A stretch of 64,000 nt of DNA from Paenarthrobacter histidinolovorans (GCF_014647595.1 NZ_BMPM01000001.1:186001-250000); one strand, 5' to 3'; shown: positions 43,295 to 52,897, numbered from the stretch's first letter. Translations and numbers: made by a program. The notes: a model not told the origin generated them from the letters alone.

Positions 43295-44119
43295 ATGACC
43301 CAACCCGCTTCCACCTACAACGACGACCTGCGCCTGGCCCATGTCCTCGCCGATTCCGTCGACGCCCAAACCATGGATCGCTTCAAGGCCCTGGACCTGC
43401 AGATCGAAACCAAGCCGGACCTGACACCTGTCACAGATGCTGACAAGGCTGCTGAGGAGGCCATCCGCGGTCAGTTGTCGCGTTCACGTCCACGTGATGC
43501 AGTCCTCGGGGAAGAGTTCGGCAGCAGTGGCCACGGCTCGCGGCGTTGGATCATCGATCCCATCGACGGAACTAAGAACTTTGTTCGTGGGGTTCCGGTA
43601 TGGGCAACACTGATCGCGCTCGTCGACGAAGGCGAACCTGTGGTCGGCGTGGTGAGCGCGCCGGCGTTGGGCAAACGCTGGTGGGCTGCCAAGGACATGG
43701 GGGCCTACATGGGCCGCTCGCTCGCTGCAGCAACCCGCCTCAAGGTGTCCAACGTTTCGCGCCTGGCCGACGCTTCCTTGTCCTACTCCAGCCTCTCCGG
43801 CTGGAAGGAGCGGGGCAATCTGGACGAATTCATGGGCCTCACCGAGGACGTCTGGCGCACCCGCGCCTACGGTGACTTCTGGTCCTACTGCCTTGTGGCC
43901 GAGGGCGCAGTGGACATTGCCTGCGAACCGGAGCTGAACCTCTACGACATGGCGGCGCTCGTCCCCATCGTGACGGAGGCAGGAGGCCGCTTCACTTCCT
44001 TGGAAGGCGAAGACGGACCGTTCGGCGGCAACGCCCTCGCCACCAACTCCATCCTGCACTCGGAAGTCCTGAAGCGACTGAACCCCGGGCTCGACGACCT
44101 CCTGCAGACCCAGGCCTGA
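43295..44119 (+). CDS. hisN: Histidinol-phosphatase of the inositol-monophosphatase family
   Basis: A 274-residue Mg2+-dependent phosphatase. The metal site residues lie in LGEEFG (Glu73/Glu74) and [14 protein letters not shown] (Asp88, Asp91), and in [15 protein letters not shown] near the C-terminus. Actinobacteria use this IMPase-type enzyme for the penultimate step of histidine synthesis, and hisN sits beside aroA and rsgA in relatives. A general inositol phosphatase is the alternative. Confidence 0.9.
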   Translation: MTQPASTYNDDLRLAHVLADSVDAQTMDRFKALDLQIETKPDLTPVTDADKAAEEAIRGQLSRSRPRDAVLGEEFGSSGHGSRRWIIDPIDGTKNFVRGVPVWATLIALVDEGEPVVGVVSAPALGKRWWAAKDMGAYMGRSLAAATRLKVSNVSRLADASLSYSSLSGWKERGNLDEFMGLTEDVWRTRAYGDFWSYCLVAEGAVDIACEPELNLYDMAALVPIVTEAGGRFTSLEGEDGPFGGNALATNSILHSEVLKRLNPGLDDLLQTQA

Positions 44120-44153
44120 GGCCCGGCTGGTCTCCGGATACCCGAATTTTCGA

Positions 44154-44191
44154 CGGCGGACGCCCACTTTTGTGGGTGGCCGCCGTTTTTT
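44154..44191 (+). terminator. Terminator after hisN
   Basis: A 14-base imperfect stem CGGCGGACGCCCAC / GTGGGTGGCCGCCG (44154-44167 and 44172-44185) with a 4-base loop and TTTTTT directly after. Weaker outer arms (CCCGAATTTTCG and CGCGAAAACGGG) surround it. Confidence 0.85.
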
Positions 44192-44290
44192 CTTCGCGAA
44201 AACGGGCATTTGGCCTTCCGCGTAACAAAGCGCTTAACAAAACCCTTCAGCTTTGGATCGTCCCCCGGACGTGCCTTAGCCTTTTTTACA

Positions 44291-44419
44291 GGTCACGAGT
44301 GCCAGCGCTAAACCCCGGTTTGCTGGCCGGCAACCCTCCATTCGCGGTGGGGTGCCCCGGGTGACGACCCGGCCGGTCCGGAACGGATACGGCAAGCGCG
44401 GATCCCCCTGAGGGGGTCC
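44291..44419 (+). ncRNA. SAM-IV type riboswitch upstream of the SufS-like gene
   Basis: The leader contains the core GGTCACGAGTGCCAGC, CCCCGGTTTGCTGGCCGGCA, ACCCTCC, GCGGTGGGGTGCCCCGGG and TGACGACC, the characteristic actinobacterial SAM-binding aptamer closed by GGTCA/GACC pairing (44291 and about 44362-44369). A further hairpin at 44400-44419 (GGATCCCC CTGA GGGGGTCC) lies between the aptamer and the ribosome site GTGAGG, with no T-run, so control of translation seems more likely than termination. It would lower expression of the downstream PLP enzyme when S-adenosylmethionine is abundant. Confidence 0.88.
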
Positions 44420-44436
44420 CTCTTGAGTGAGGTCCC

Positions 44437-45843
44437 ATGAGCACAGTCACGTTCAACGCAAACACCATCCCTTCCATCGTTGACGCAGCTGCCCTCGAAG
44501 CGGCAGCTGCACGTCCCCTCGCCGCTGTCACGGGCGCGGAGCTTCAGGCTCCACTGATCCAAGGTGGCCATGTCCGCTACGCCAACCTCGACTACGGCGC
44601 GTCGGCCCCTGCGCTGACGATTGTCTCTGCCTACCTCAACGAGGTACTTCCGTATTACGCCAGCGTTCACCGCGGGGCAGGCTTCGCTTCGCAAATAAGC
44701 ACCTCCGTCTACGAGAATTCACGGAACATCGTCCGTGAATTCGTCGGCGGACGTGCAGACGACTCGGTGATCTTTACCCGGAACACCACGGATTCCCTGA
44801 ACCTGCTGGCCGGCTGCCTCCCGCATGTCGATGGCCAGTTTGCCGGCGAGGTCCTTTACTTGGACATTGAGCACCACGCGAACCTGCTGCCGTGGCAGGG
44901 CGTGCCGCACCGCAGCGTGGTCGCGGCACCCACCTTGACCGGAACGCTGGACAAGATCGAAGCCGAACTGGCCTTGGGCGGCGTCAGTCTGCTTGCTGTC
45001 ACCGGCGCCTCGAATGTCACCGGAGAGATCCTGCCGATCGCCCGCCTCGCTTCACTGGCGCACCAGTACGGCGCAAGGATCGTGGTGGATGCAGCCCAGC
45101 TCGCTCCGCACCGCCGCGTTACCATCGCAGAGGCGGACGTCGACTACATCGTCTTCTCCGGACACAAGCTCTACGCCCCGTTCGGCGCGGGAGTGGTTGT
45201 GGGCCGTCCGGACTGGCTCGACGCCGGGATTCCGCACCTGGCCGGTGGCGGGGCCGTCCGCGAAGCCCGTTTGGATTCGGTCAGCTGGGCCACGGGCCCG
45301 GCACGGCACGAGGGCGGCTCCCCCAACGTCCTGGGCGCCGCAACACTCGCCCGCGCCACGCAGGTGCTCGCCGATCTGGACCAGGACGCCTGGCACGCTC
45401 ACGAAGCCGGTATCCGCAGCTACCTGGTTGAGGGCCTGGAGGCCATCGACGGGGTCACAGTCCACCGGATCTTCAGCGATTCCGAGGACACCATTGGCGT
45501 GGTCAACTTCTCCGTGGAAGGATTCGACGCCGGACTGGTCGCCGCATATCTGGCGGCCGAACACGGAGTAGGCCTCCGCGACGGACGTTTCTGCGCGCAC
45601 CCGTTGCTCAAGCGGCTGGGACTGCCTTCGGGTTCCCTGCGGGCAAGCTTCGGCGTCGGCTCCCGGCTGGAGGACGCCGCCAGGCTGCTGACGGGCATCG
45701 AGGAACTCAAGCGCAACGGCCTGGGCTGGGACTACGTGGTGGATGAGGGCCGCTGGGTACCCGCCAACGACCACCGCAGCTACCCGGAGTGGGCACCGAA
45801 CACCCCCGGCACAGCCGGCGCCGCTCCCTGCACTGTCGACTAG
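44437..45843 (+). CDS. SufS/class V aminotransferase-like PLP enzyme (cysteine desulfurase-like)
   Basis: A 468-residue fold-type I PLP enzyme. The cofactor lysine is Lys244 in VFSGHKLYAPFGAG, the PLP-binding HHANLLPW and DAAQLAPH motifs precede it, and RFCAHPLLKRLG places Cys386 where SufS-type desulfurases keep the persulfide Cys. The protein is about 60 residues longer than SufS, with an N-terminal extension and a C-terminal tail (GWDYVVDEGRWVPANDH). It is not in a suf operon; it is behind a SAM riboswitch, which points to a role in methionine or sulfur supply. Sulfur acceptor unknown. Confidence 0.85.
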   Translation: MSTVTFNANTIPSIVDAAALEAAAARPLAAVTGAELQAPLIQGGHVRYANLDYGASAPALTIVSAYLNEVLPYYASVHRGAGFASQISTSVYENSRNIVREFVGGRADDSVIFTRNTTDSLNLLAGCLPHVDGQFAGEVLYLDIEHHANLLPWQGVPHRSVVAAPTLTGTLDKIEAELALGGVSLLAVTGASNVTGEILPIARLASLAHQYGARIVVDAAQLAPHRRVTIAEADVDYIVFSGHKLYAPFGAGVVVGRPDWLDAGIPHLAGGGAVREARLDSVSWATGPARHEGGSPNVLGAATLARATQVLADLDQDAWHAHEAGIRSYLVEGLEAIDGVTVHRIFSDSEDTIGVVNFSVEGFDAGLVAAYLAAEHGVGLRDGRFCAHPLLKRLGLPSGSLRASFGVGSRLEDAARLLTGIEELKRNGLGWDYVVDEGRWVPANDHRSYPEWAPNTPGTAGAAPCTVD

Positions 45844-45891
45844 AGGGTAAATTCGTAGGGTACCTCTAAACGGCCCTGTGAAGGAGTTTGC

Positions 45892-46713
45892 GTGTCCCTG
45901 CGCTCAACGAACGGCGCTCCCCGAATACCGGGTCCAGCCGGACCCCGCGGCCCCAAACTTCACGCCTCCCGCCGCCATGAACTCGGCCAAAGCTTCCAGG
46001 ATGGCGGAGAGCACTACGATCGCGTGCGGCCGGGCTATCCTTTGGACTCCGTGGAATGGCTTGTTCCCGACGAGGCAACCACAGCTGCGGACCTCGGCGC
46101 AGGCACGGGCAAGTTCACGGCGCTCCTGGCCGGACGCGGACTTGAGGTGGCCGCCGTCGACCCTTCCACCGATATGTTGGCGCAACTGCGAAAGGCGCAC
46201 CCCGGCGTTCAGGCGACGGAGGGAACAGCCGAGGCAACTGGACTGGCGGACTCAGCATTCGACGTCGTCAGCGTTGCCCAGGCCTGGCACTGGTGCGAGC
46301 CTCTCGCGGCGAGCACGGAGATCGCCCGGATCCTGCATCCGGAGGGTGTCCTGGGGCTGATCTGGAACCAGTTGGACACCTCCGTTCCCTGGGTCCACAG
46401 GCTTTCGCGCATCATGCATGCAGGGGACGTCCACAAGCCGGGATTCCGGCCAGTCATCGGCCCGGAGTTCCACGGACTGGAACGCCACCTCACCAAGTGG
46501 GAGGACCCGCTCTCGCCCGAGGACATCATGGAGCTGACCAAGTCGCGCAGTTACTACCTGCGGGCAAACGAAGCGACGCGGGCAAAAGTCCTGGGCAACC
46601 TCCAGTGGTACCTCTACGAACATCTTGGCCATTCGCCTGGAGACATTGTGCTGCTGCCCTACCTGACGCAGACCTGGCGTGCATTCAAAGTCCACGATGC
46701 CGCGCCACGGTAG
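45892..46713 (+). CDS. Class I SAM-dependent methyltransferase
   Basis: A 273-residue methyltransferase with the SAM-binding motif TAADLGAGTGKFTALLA near 63-79, the acidic loop VAAVDPSTDML and SVAQAWHWCEP downstream. The N-terminus (HELGQSFQDGGEHYDRVRPGYP) matches a family of small-molecule methyltransferases whose substrates are unknown. Start is GTG 45892 behind AAGGAG. It follows the SufS-like gene by 48 bases and may be cotranscribed with it. Confidence 0.88.
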   Translation: MSLRSTNGAPRIPGPAGPRGPKLHASRRHELGQSFQDGGEHYDRVRPGYPLDSVEWLVPDEATTAADLGAGTGKFTALLAGRGLEVAAVDPSTDMLAQLRKAHPGVQATEGTAEATGLADSAFDVVSVAQAWHWCEPLAASTEIARILHPEGVLGLIWNQLDTSVPWVHRLSRIMHAGDVHKPGFRPVIGPEFHGLERHLTKWEDPLSPEDIMELTKSRSYYLRANEATRAKVLGNLQWYLYEHLGHSPGDIVLLPYLTQTWRAFKVHDAAPR

Positions 46714-46722
46714 GCTTGGGGT

Positions 46723-47436
46723 GTGAAGACCAGTACGCCCTCCTCCTCGATCGAGGACTACGTCAAGGTCATCTACTCCTATACGGAGTGGCAGGACAAG
46801 CCGATCACGTCCTCGCAGCTTGCCCTTCGACTCGGGGTAGCCAATTCCTCGGTGTCGGAAATGGTGCGGAAGCTCAAGGACCAAGGCCTCGTCGACCATC
46901 AGCCCTACAGTGCCATCCGCTTGACTGCCGAAGGCATGCGGCTGGCCCTTTCCATGGTCCGCAGGCACCGCCTCATTGAGACATACCTGGTGGAGGAACT
47001 CGGTTACAGCTGGGACGAGGTCCACGACGAAGCCGAGATGCTGGAGCACGCCGTGTCCGATACCTTCATCGAACGCATGTCCGCCAAGCTCGGCCACCCG
47101 CTGCGGGACCCCCACGGCGATCCGATTCCGGCAGCCGACGGTTCCGTCGATTTGCCGCATGCGTACCGCATGATCGAACTCGACCAAGGCCACTCGGGCC
47201 GCATAACCCGCATCAGTGACGAGAACCCCGAACTCCTCCGATACCTTGCCGCAGAAGACATTGCGCTCGACGCGCCCGTTGAGGTGATGGGGCGCAAGCC
47301 CTTCGGTGGGGCATTGGTTGTCCGGATAGGCAGCGGCGCTAACGGCCGCGAATTTGATCTGGCGGACGAGGTCGCGTCAGCTCTTTGGGTGCAGAGTACG
47401 GCCACCCACCAGGGCTGCGTGCTCCCGACCCGCTGA
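46723..47436 (+). CDS. DtxR/MntR-family metal-dependent repressor
   Basis: A 237-residue regulator with an N-terminal winged helix (SIEDYVKVIYSYTEWQDKPITSSQLALRLGVANSSVSEMVRKLKDQGLV) at about 9-65, a metal-binding dimer domain (about 70-140, with MLEHAVSD and GHPLRDPHGDPIP) and a C-terminal SH3-like FeoA domain. The family senses Fe2+ or Mn2+; the subtype (IdeR or MntR) cannot be fixed without comparison. It lies 9 bases after the methyltransferase gene, start GTG. Confidence 0.92.
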   Translation: MKTSTPSSSIEDYVKVIYSYTEWQDKPITSSQLALRLGVANSSVSEMVRKLKDQGLVDHQPYSAIRLTAEGMRLALSMVRRHRLIETYLVEELGYSWDEVHDEAEMLEHAVSDTFIERMSAKLGHPLRDPHGDPIPAADGSVDLPHAYRMIELDQGHSGRITRISDENPELLRYLAAEDIALDAPVEVMGRKPFGGALVVRIGSGANGREFDLADEVASALWVQSTATHQGCVLPTR

Positions 47437-47454
47437 CTGTTGCGGCAGACGTGG

Positions 47455-48903
47455 TCAGCCGAGGCGCCCGGCCGGACCGCCGTCGTCGGACGCCGCATCC
47501 GGTTCCCGGTCTGCGACAGCTGCCGCCTGGCGCGGCGGGTTGCGGATCCCGACGGCGGACGCCAGCGCCCCGGCCAGGAACAGCAGTGCAGTGACCACCA
47601 AGGCGTTGTACAGCCCTTGCCTGGTAAAGGCCGGCCCCACAATCACGCCCGCGAAAGCGATCGAAATCAGGCCTGCAATGCGGGCGACCGCGTTGTTGAC
47701 GGCGGACCCGATTCCGGCTTCCGTCGGCGGTACAGCACCCAGGATCGCAGCCGTCAGAGGAGCCACGAGCGTCGCCAACCCCAGGCCGAAGACAATCTGG
47801 CCCGGTAAAACCTGCGTCCAGTAATTGAGGGGCTCCTGCACGGACAAGGACATCAGGAAGCCAACGCCGCACAGCAACGGACCGATTGTCATGAACCAGC
47901 GGGGACCGTACTTGCCGGCAAGGCCGCCAAAGTACGAGGCTCCCAGCATCAAAATGACGGTTCCGGGGAGCAACGCCATCCCCGCCACTGTGGCGCCCAG
48001 GCCTCCGACTTGCTGCAGGTAGATCCCCAACGCGAAGAAGCCGAGCGAGATACCAGCGTAGATGGCCAAAGTGGCGAGGTTTCCCCACCCAAAATTCCGG
48101 ATGGCGAACAAGCCCAGCGGCAACATGGGCTCCGCAGCGCGGCCTTCATGGATCAGGAACAGGACCATGGCCACCACACCCAGCAGCAGGGGGGCCCAAA
48201 CCTGGGGGCTCCCCCATCCCATGCGTCCCTGCTCGATGAATGCGAACACCGGACCGCCCAGGCCGACCATGGCCAGGAACGCCCCAAGATAATCGATCCG
48301 CTTGCTCTTGTCCCTGGCCGCGTCCGAGGCGCGAAGGCCGGCAAGCACAGGCCAGATGGCAAGCGCGGGCACCACATTGATGAAGAAGATCACACGCCAC
48401 GAAAGAAGGTCCACGGCCGCGCCACCGATCAGCGGACCAACGATAGCCGCCGCGCTGGTCCATCCCGACCATTGACCAATGGCCTTCGATTGTGCCGGTC
48501 CAGAGAATGACGTGATGATCATCGCCAGCGAACTCGGCACAAGGAGTGCGCCCGCGATCCCCTGCAAGGCCCGTGAAACCACCAGGATCTCACCGGTCCA
48601 CGCCAGCCCGCACAGCATCGACGTGACAGCGAAGCCCGCCAGGCCCCATTCAAGGATCCGTGCCCGCCCAAAATGGTCCGACAACGAACCCGCCACCAGG
48701 ATCAACGCTCCCAGCGTCAGCAGGTACGCATCGACAACCCACTGCTGGATCACCAGGCCGCCGCCCAGCTCCCGGTTGATGGCGGGCAGTGCGAGATTCA
48801 CCACAAAGCCGTCCAGGATGGCAATGAAGGACGCCACGATTGCCACCACAAGAACCCGTTTTTGGAGAGGGGTGCTGGGCAGCAGTGCAGGAGCTTCGGT
48901 CAT
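47455..48903 (-). CDS. MFS transporter, DHA2 (EmrB/QacA-like) family
   Basis: A 482-residue major-facilitator protein with about 14 membrane segments, starting MTEAPALLPSTPLQKRVLVVAIVASFIAILDGFVVNLALPAI (motif D1-like). Motif A appears as GSLSDHFGRARILEWG. DHA2 proteins export cationic dyes, drugs or amino acids using the proton gradient. The C-terminus ends in a long polar tail. A GTG two codons upstream (48909) is possible. It is divergent from the small Cys-motif gene with only 37 bases between. Confidence 0.92.
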   Translation of the reverse strand: MTEAPALLPSTPLQKRVLVVAIVASFIAILDGFVVNLALPAINRELGGGLVIQQWVVDAYLLTLGALILVAGSLSDHFGRARILEWGLAGFAVTSMLCGLAWTGEILVVSRALQGIAGALLVPSSLAMIITSFSGPAQSKAIGQWSGWTSAAAIVGPLIGGAAVDLLSWRVIFFINVVPALAIWPVLAGLRASDAARDKSKRIDYLGAFLAMVGLGGPVFAFIEQGRMGWGSPQVWAPLLLGVVAMVLFLIHEGRAAEPMLPLGLFAIRNFGWGNLATLAIYAGISLGFFALGIYLQQVGGLGATVAGMALLPGTVILMLGASYFGGLAGKYGPRWFMTIGPLLCGVGFLMSLSVQEPLNYWTQVLPGQIVFGLGLATLVAPLTAAILGAVPPTEAGIGSAVNNAVARIAGLISIAFAGVIVGPAFTRQGLYNALVVTALLFLAGALASAVGIRNPPRQAAAVADREPDAASDDGGPAGRLG

Positions 48904-48940
48904 GAGCACAGCCTACGCCGGGTAAGTCCCGTATCGTTGA

Positions 48941-49315
48941 ATGGTGATCAGCAGACGTGATGCCGCTTTGGCCCTTGATATTTCGATGGAAATGGCCCAG
49001 CGCCACGGCATTCCGTCCCGACTCTCCGAAGGCGACCTCCGCGACCTTCAGGACAATCCGCCGGCCTGGCTTGTGCAGTCCCGGGCCAACAGAACAGGGA
49101 AGCGACCTGTCTGGGTCCACCTCACTTGCGCCGTCTGTGGCTACTCGGAGGCTGTCCGCCCCAAGAAGTGGTGGCCGGACTTTTCCTTCGTCTACTGCGG
49201 GACCCACCGGAACAGCGAACTACCCAAGCTCTTCCTCGGCGAGGTCCGGAGCGAGTACGAAGGCGTGGGCAGCCGCTTCGTCGGCGTCGTGGACGTTCCG
49301 GAAAACCAGGCCTAG
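48941..49315 (+). CDS. Small conserved-looking protein with CxxC...CxxH motif
   Basis: A 124-residue protein I do not recognise. An N-terminal helical part (DISMEMAQRHGIPSRLSEGDLRDLQDNP) precedes a Cys motif, Cys63 and Cys66 in LTCAVCGYSE and Cys86/His89 in VYCGTH, that looks like a small zinc ribbon. The Trp pair KKWWPDF lies between. No signal peptide or membrane segment. It is divergent from the MFS gene and converges on the HtrA-like gene. Coding is supported by length, frame and the motif. Confidence 0.7.
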   Translation: MVISRRDAALALDISMEMAQRHGIPSRLSEGDLRDLQDNPPAWLVQSRANRTGKRPVWVHLTCAVCGYSEAVRPKKWWPDFSFVYCGTHRNSELPKLFLGEVRSEYEGVGSRFVGVVDVPENQA

Positions 49316-49322
49316 CCTGATC

Positions 49323-50300
49323 TCATTGCTGGCTCATTTCCGATGGAAAGGCTGTCAGCTGAACGGTTTTGCCGTCCCGGAGTACAGTCAACGGGAAGGC
49401 TTGGCCGATGGCACCCTCAAACAATAGTTTCTGAAGGCTCTCTGCACTGGACACGGCCCTGCCCTGCGCTCGGAGCACCAGGTCCCCTGGCAACAACCCG
49501 GACTTCTCAGCGGGCGAGTTGGCAATGACTTCCACCACCCGCAAACCTTCCTTCTGCCCGGTCCTCACCACAGCGCTGGCATCAAGCGGAATAGGTGTGC
49601 TCACCAACCCCAAATAGGCGCGGCGCACACGGCCGTCCCTTAGCAGGGAAGCAATGATGCGTTGGGTTGTTGCATTGATGGGCACCGCCAGACCCAGCCC
49701 CAAGCCGGCCACAGCGGTGTTGATGCCCACGATGCGCCCCTTGGTATCTGCCAGTGCACCTCCGGAGTTACCGGGGTTCAGTGCTGCATCGGTCTGGATG
49801 ACATCTTCGATGACCCTGCGGTGCTCGCCTGCCCTGACAGGGATGGATCTGCCCAGGCCGCTCACCACACCGGCGGTCACGGAGCCTGCCAGCCCCAGCG
49901 GATTGCCGACGGCGATCACCAGCTGGCCGACCCTCAAGGTATCGGCATCGCCCAGCAGGGCCGGCGGTGGAGTGGATTTGAGGCCGCGTACAACGGCCAG
50001 GTCAGACAACGGATCTGCACCCACCAGCTCAACATCCGTCTGCTTGCCATCGGCGAAGACAGCCCTGCCGGACTGGAGACCAGCCACCACGTGGGCATTG
50101 GTCAGCATGTATCCGTCGGCGGTGAAGACCACCGCGGACCCGCTGCCGACCCGGACCTGGCCCCTGCGGCCCGTACTCATCATTTCGATGGCGGCAACGT
50201 GCGGTGTCACGGATTCGGCCACTCGAATGACCACCTGTGAGTAGGCATCCAAGGCTTGTTGCTCATCCGGATCCTGGAAGAACTCCGGCTCTACGCTCAT
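49323..50300 (-). CDS. HtrA/DegP-like S1C serine protease with PDZ domain, no export signal
   Basis: A 325-residue trypsin-like protease. The triad is His70 (LTNAHVVAG), Asp100 (DLAVV) and Ser179 (NPGNSGGAL), and a PDZ domain follows at about 235-315 (LRVVEVIANSPAEKSGLLPGDLVLRAQGR). Typical actinobacterial HtrA proteins have a signal or membrane anchor; this one starts MSVEPEFFQDPDEQQALDAY with no hydrophobic segment, so it appears to be cytoplasmic, which is unusual. It lies upstream of the tmRNA gene on the same strand but behind its own terminator. Confidence 0.88.
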   Translation of the reverse strand: MSVEPEFFQDPDEQQALDAYSQVVIRVAESVTPHVAAIEMMSTGRRGQVRVGSGSAVVFTADGYMLTNAHVVAGLQSGRAVFADGKQTDVELVGADPLSDLAVVRGLKSTPPPALLGDADTLRVGQLVIAVGNPLGLAGSVTAGVVSGLGRSIPVRAGEHRRVIEDVIQTDAALNPGNSGGALADTKGRIVGINTAVAGLGLGLAVPINATTQRIIASLLRDGRVRRAYLGLVSTPIPLDASAVVRTGQKEGLRVVEVIANSPAEKSGLLPGDLVLRAQGRAVSSAESLQKLLFEGAIGQAFPLTVLRDGKTVQLTAFPSEMSQQ

Positions 50301-50435
50301 TTTCTACCTCCCGCAGGCCTCGCCGGCGCCTCTCGCCACATGCCGGCGATGCGCCTATCCTCTTCAACGATCCACGCAGTACACGTAGTCCTTGGCGCGG
50401 TACGCCCTGGGTGAACGCATCATTCCAGGGCATAG

Positions 50436-50472
50436 GAAAGCCCCCGGACCGCGAGGGTCCGGGGGCTTTCCC
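50436..50472. terminator. Terminator downstream of tmRNA
   Basis: Perfect 15-base stem (50436-50450 and 50456-50470; GAAAGCCCCCGGACC and its complement) with a 5-base loop. On the minus strand it follows the tmRNA 3' end within 10 bases and runs into TTTCC; it can also act for transcription from the other side. Confidence 0.88.
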
Positions 50473-50478
50473 AGGGGG

Positions 50479-50844
50479 TGGAGATGGGGGGAATTGAACC
50501 CCCGTCCGATGTCGTGTTGTCAGGGCTTCTCCGGGCGCAGTTTGCGTCGGATTTTCTCGGCCCCAGCCATCCTGCAAACAGGTGGCTGATCCGGGCCCAG
50601 TCATCTAAGAGTCCCGTTTACCTCAATGACGAAGGCAAACAGCAGTGGCTATCTAAATGACGCCAGGAACCGGGGCGATAGCAACCCCGGGCTGACGGAC
50701 TGTCTTACTGCTTAGGCAGCGAGAGCGAAGTCAGTGCGCTTAGATTCGGCACTTATTGGTTTGCAGACAGCGTTTACGAGATAATTCTGCATCCTCGGCC
50801 CGCTTCACCTGTCGCGACTAACATCGTCGAAACCGATCATCCCC
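50479..50844 (-). ncRNA. ssrA: Transfer-messenger RNA (tmRNA)
   Basis: A 366-base RNA on the minus strand. The 5' GGGGATG pairs with the 3' CATCTCC to form the acceptor stem, and the T-arm GGGGGTTCAATTCCCCC lies near the 3' end. The tag reading frame ends K-R-T-D-F-A-L-A-A then TAA at 50714-50712, the usual ALAA degradation tag. The 3' CCA is not encoded (ACC then C). tmRNA rescues stalled ribosomes with SmpB, encoded immediately upstream. Confidence 0.95.
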
Positions 50845-50945
50845 GTATTTTGTTACCAAACCCGCCAAGAGAGTTGATCTCCTGTCGGACTACTCATCAT
50901 AACGCATCCAGCCGGCCTGTAATTCCCACTGGCGCGTGCACGTTC

Positions 50946-51416
50946 CTACCGTCGGTTGCGTTCGCGCAACTCACGGAGGGATTCACGCTTGTCCTGCTGC
51001 TCGCGCAGCGTCTGCCTCTTGTCGTAGTCCTTTTTACCGCGGGCGATGGCGATTTCCACCTTTGCCCGTCCATCCAGGAAATACAACTGCAGAGGAACTA
51101 CAGTAAAGCCGGACTCACGGATCTTCTGTGAGATCTTGTCCAGTTCATCGCGGTGCAGCAGGAGCTTGCGACGCCGGCGTGCGGCATGGTTGGTCCAGCT
51201 CCCCTGGTGATACTCCGGGATATGGATACCTTCCATCCACAACTCGTCGTTGTAGAAGGTGCAGAACCCGTCAACCATCGATGCATGGCCTTCGCGGAGG
51301 GACTTTACTTCTGTCCCCATGAGCGCGATGCCGGCCTCGTAGGTATCCAGGATGAGGTAGTTATGCCGGGCCTTCCGATTGGTGGCCACTACCTTACGGC
51401 CACTTTCCTTGGGCAC
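50946..51416 (-). CDS. smpB: SsrA-binding protein SmpB
   Basis: A 156-residue OB-fold protein that binds tmRNA and delivers it to stalled ribosomes. Motifs include [56 protein letters not shown] and the basic C-terminal tail [29 protein letters not shown] that enters the empty mRNA channel. It lies 101 bases upstream of the ssrA gene on the same strand, the common arrangement. Confidence 0.97.
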   Translation of the reverse strand: MPKESGRKVVATNRKARHNYLILDTYEAGIALMGTEVKSLREGHASMVDGFCTFYNDELWMEGIHIPEYHQGSWTNHAARRRRKLLLHRDELDKISQKIRESGFTVVPLQLYFLDGRAKVEIAIARGKKDYDKRQTLREQQDKRESLRELRERNRR

Positions 51417-51481
51417 GGTAGAACTCCTTGTTAGTTGCGGATTTGAACCAGTGTACGCCAGAGCGGACAGTTCCCCGGACC

Positions 51482-52897
51482 CTAAAGCAGGGTCATGGGA
51501 TCCACCGCTGTGCCGTTCAGCCAGGTTTCGAAGTGCGCGTGGCAGCCCGTGGAGTTACCCGTACTGCCCGAGTATGCAATGAGCTGGCCCTGCGCGACCC
51601 TCTGCCCGTTCGCCACCACGATGCTGCTGTTGTGGTAGTAAATGGTGGTCAGCGAGTTACCTTGCACCACTCCATGGGACAGCTTGACGCGCCACCCACC
51701 ACCGTCGGCAGAGTTCCAGCCTGAGTTGAAGACCTCCCCTGCGGCAGCAGCGTAAACGGGGGTGCCACACGGAGCGCCGAAGTCGATGCCGGTGTGCATG
51801 TATCCGCCGGTGCCGTAGAAGTCAATGGTGCCCGGCGGCGTCGCACGCCATCCGAAGCCTGACGTAATCGGGACGTAACTGGCGAACGGATGCCGCAAGC
51901 CAAAGGCCGACGGCGAGCCGGCAGCCGGCGGCACGTAAGGAGCTTCAGGGGGTGCTGGACGTCCGGCGGCAGCGGCTGCCGCAGCGGCCGCCGCTTCTGC
52001 CTCCGCTGCGAGCCTGCGCTGCTCTGCTTCCCAGGCTTCCCGCAGCTTCCGGTCGCGCTCCACGATCTCGGCCGCAACGGTATCCTGCTCTGCCTTCACC
52101 CGCGCAAGGTTCGCTTCAATGCCGGGCTTGGCCGCTTGCAACTGTCCGTTCAGTCGCGTGGTGTCCTCAATCAGCTTGTCCACTTCGGCCTTCTTGCTGG
52201 CGGCCTCGTCCCGCGCTGATTTTTCGCGCTCAAGAGCCGCGTCCGCCTTGGCCTTCAGGTCTTGGATTTCCTCCTCGACCGCTACAAGCCTCGCCTGCGA
52301 GTTCACGTTGGTGGCGTTCTGCTGGGTCAGCTTGGTCATTGCCGCGTTTTGGCTTCGCATGGCCTGGTCAGCCAGGTCCATGGACTCGGTCAGGTTGCCG
52401 GACTCGCTGGAACCGAACAGGAGGGCGACATTCGTGGGCACGCCGCCGGACTTATAGGCCTGCGACGCGATCTGTCCGATCAGCTTCTTGGTATCGGTGA
52501 TCTTCTGCTTGTCGTTTTCCAGCTGCTCGGTGATCTTGGCCTTGTTTTGCTGGGCAAGTTCCACCCTGGCGGCCAAAGCCTCCACTTCCTTGACGGCACT
52601 TGCGACGCGCCCCTGCGCTTCCAGGAGCGCCTGCTGGGCACCGGGAAGGCGGCCTTGGTAGATCACAAGATCACCGGCTGCCTTGGCAATATTGGAGTCG
52701 ACAAATTCCAGGGACGCCTGGACCCGCGCGGCTTCCGCTTCCAGTGCGGCCTGCTGGTCTTCGAGGTTGTCCGCATGCGCTGCCGGCGTTCCCGACAGGA
52801 GACTGACAGCCAGCCCGACGGCGAGGACAGCACCCAGCATCCGAGCCTGGCCGGACGCAAAGCGCCGACGCAGGGAGTTCGGGTCCAACGTGGTCAT
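51482..52897 (-). CDS. M23-family peptidoglycan hydrolase with coiled coil (FtsEX partner)
   Basis: A 471-residue secreted protein. A signal peptide ([23 protein letters not shown]) is followed by a long coiled coil (about 45-290) rich in Glu, Gln and Ala, and a C-terminal M23 domain ([22 protein letters not shown] and [12 protein letters not shown]) that includes the zinc His and Asp residues. It matches the RipC/EnvC-like proteins driven by FtsEX, whose genes lie directly upstream. It likely cleaves peptidoglycan during division. Confidence 0.9.
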   Translation of the reverse strand: MTTLDPNSLRRRFASGQARMLGAVLAVGLAVSLLSGTPAAHADNLEDQQAALEAEAARVQASLEFVDSNIAKAAGDLVIYQGRLPGAQQALLEAQGRVASAVKEVEALAARVELAQQNKAKITEQLENDKQKITDTKKLIGQIASQAYKSGGVPTNVALLFGSSESGNLTESMDLADQAMRSQNAAMTKLTQQNATNVNSQARLVAVEEEIQDLKAKADAALEREKSARDEAASKKAEVDKLIEDTTRLNGQLQAAKPGIEANLARVKAEQDTVAAEIVERDRKLREAWEAEQRRLAAEAEAAAAAAAAAAGRPAPPEAPYVPPAAGSPSAFGLRHPFASYVPITSGFGWRATPPGTIDFYGTGGYMHTGIDFGAPCGTPVYAAAAGEVFNSGWNSADGGGWRVKLSHGVVQGNSLTTIYYHNSSIVVANGQRVAQGQLIAYSGSTGNSTGCHAHFETWLNGTAVDPMTLL

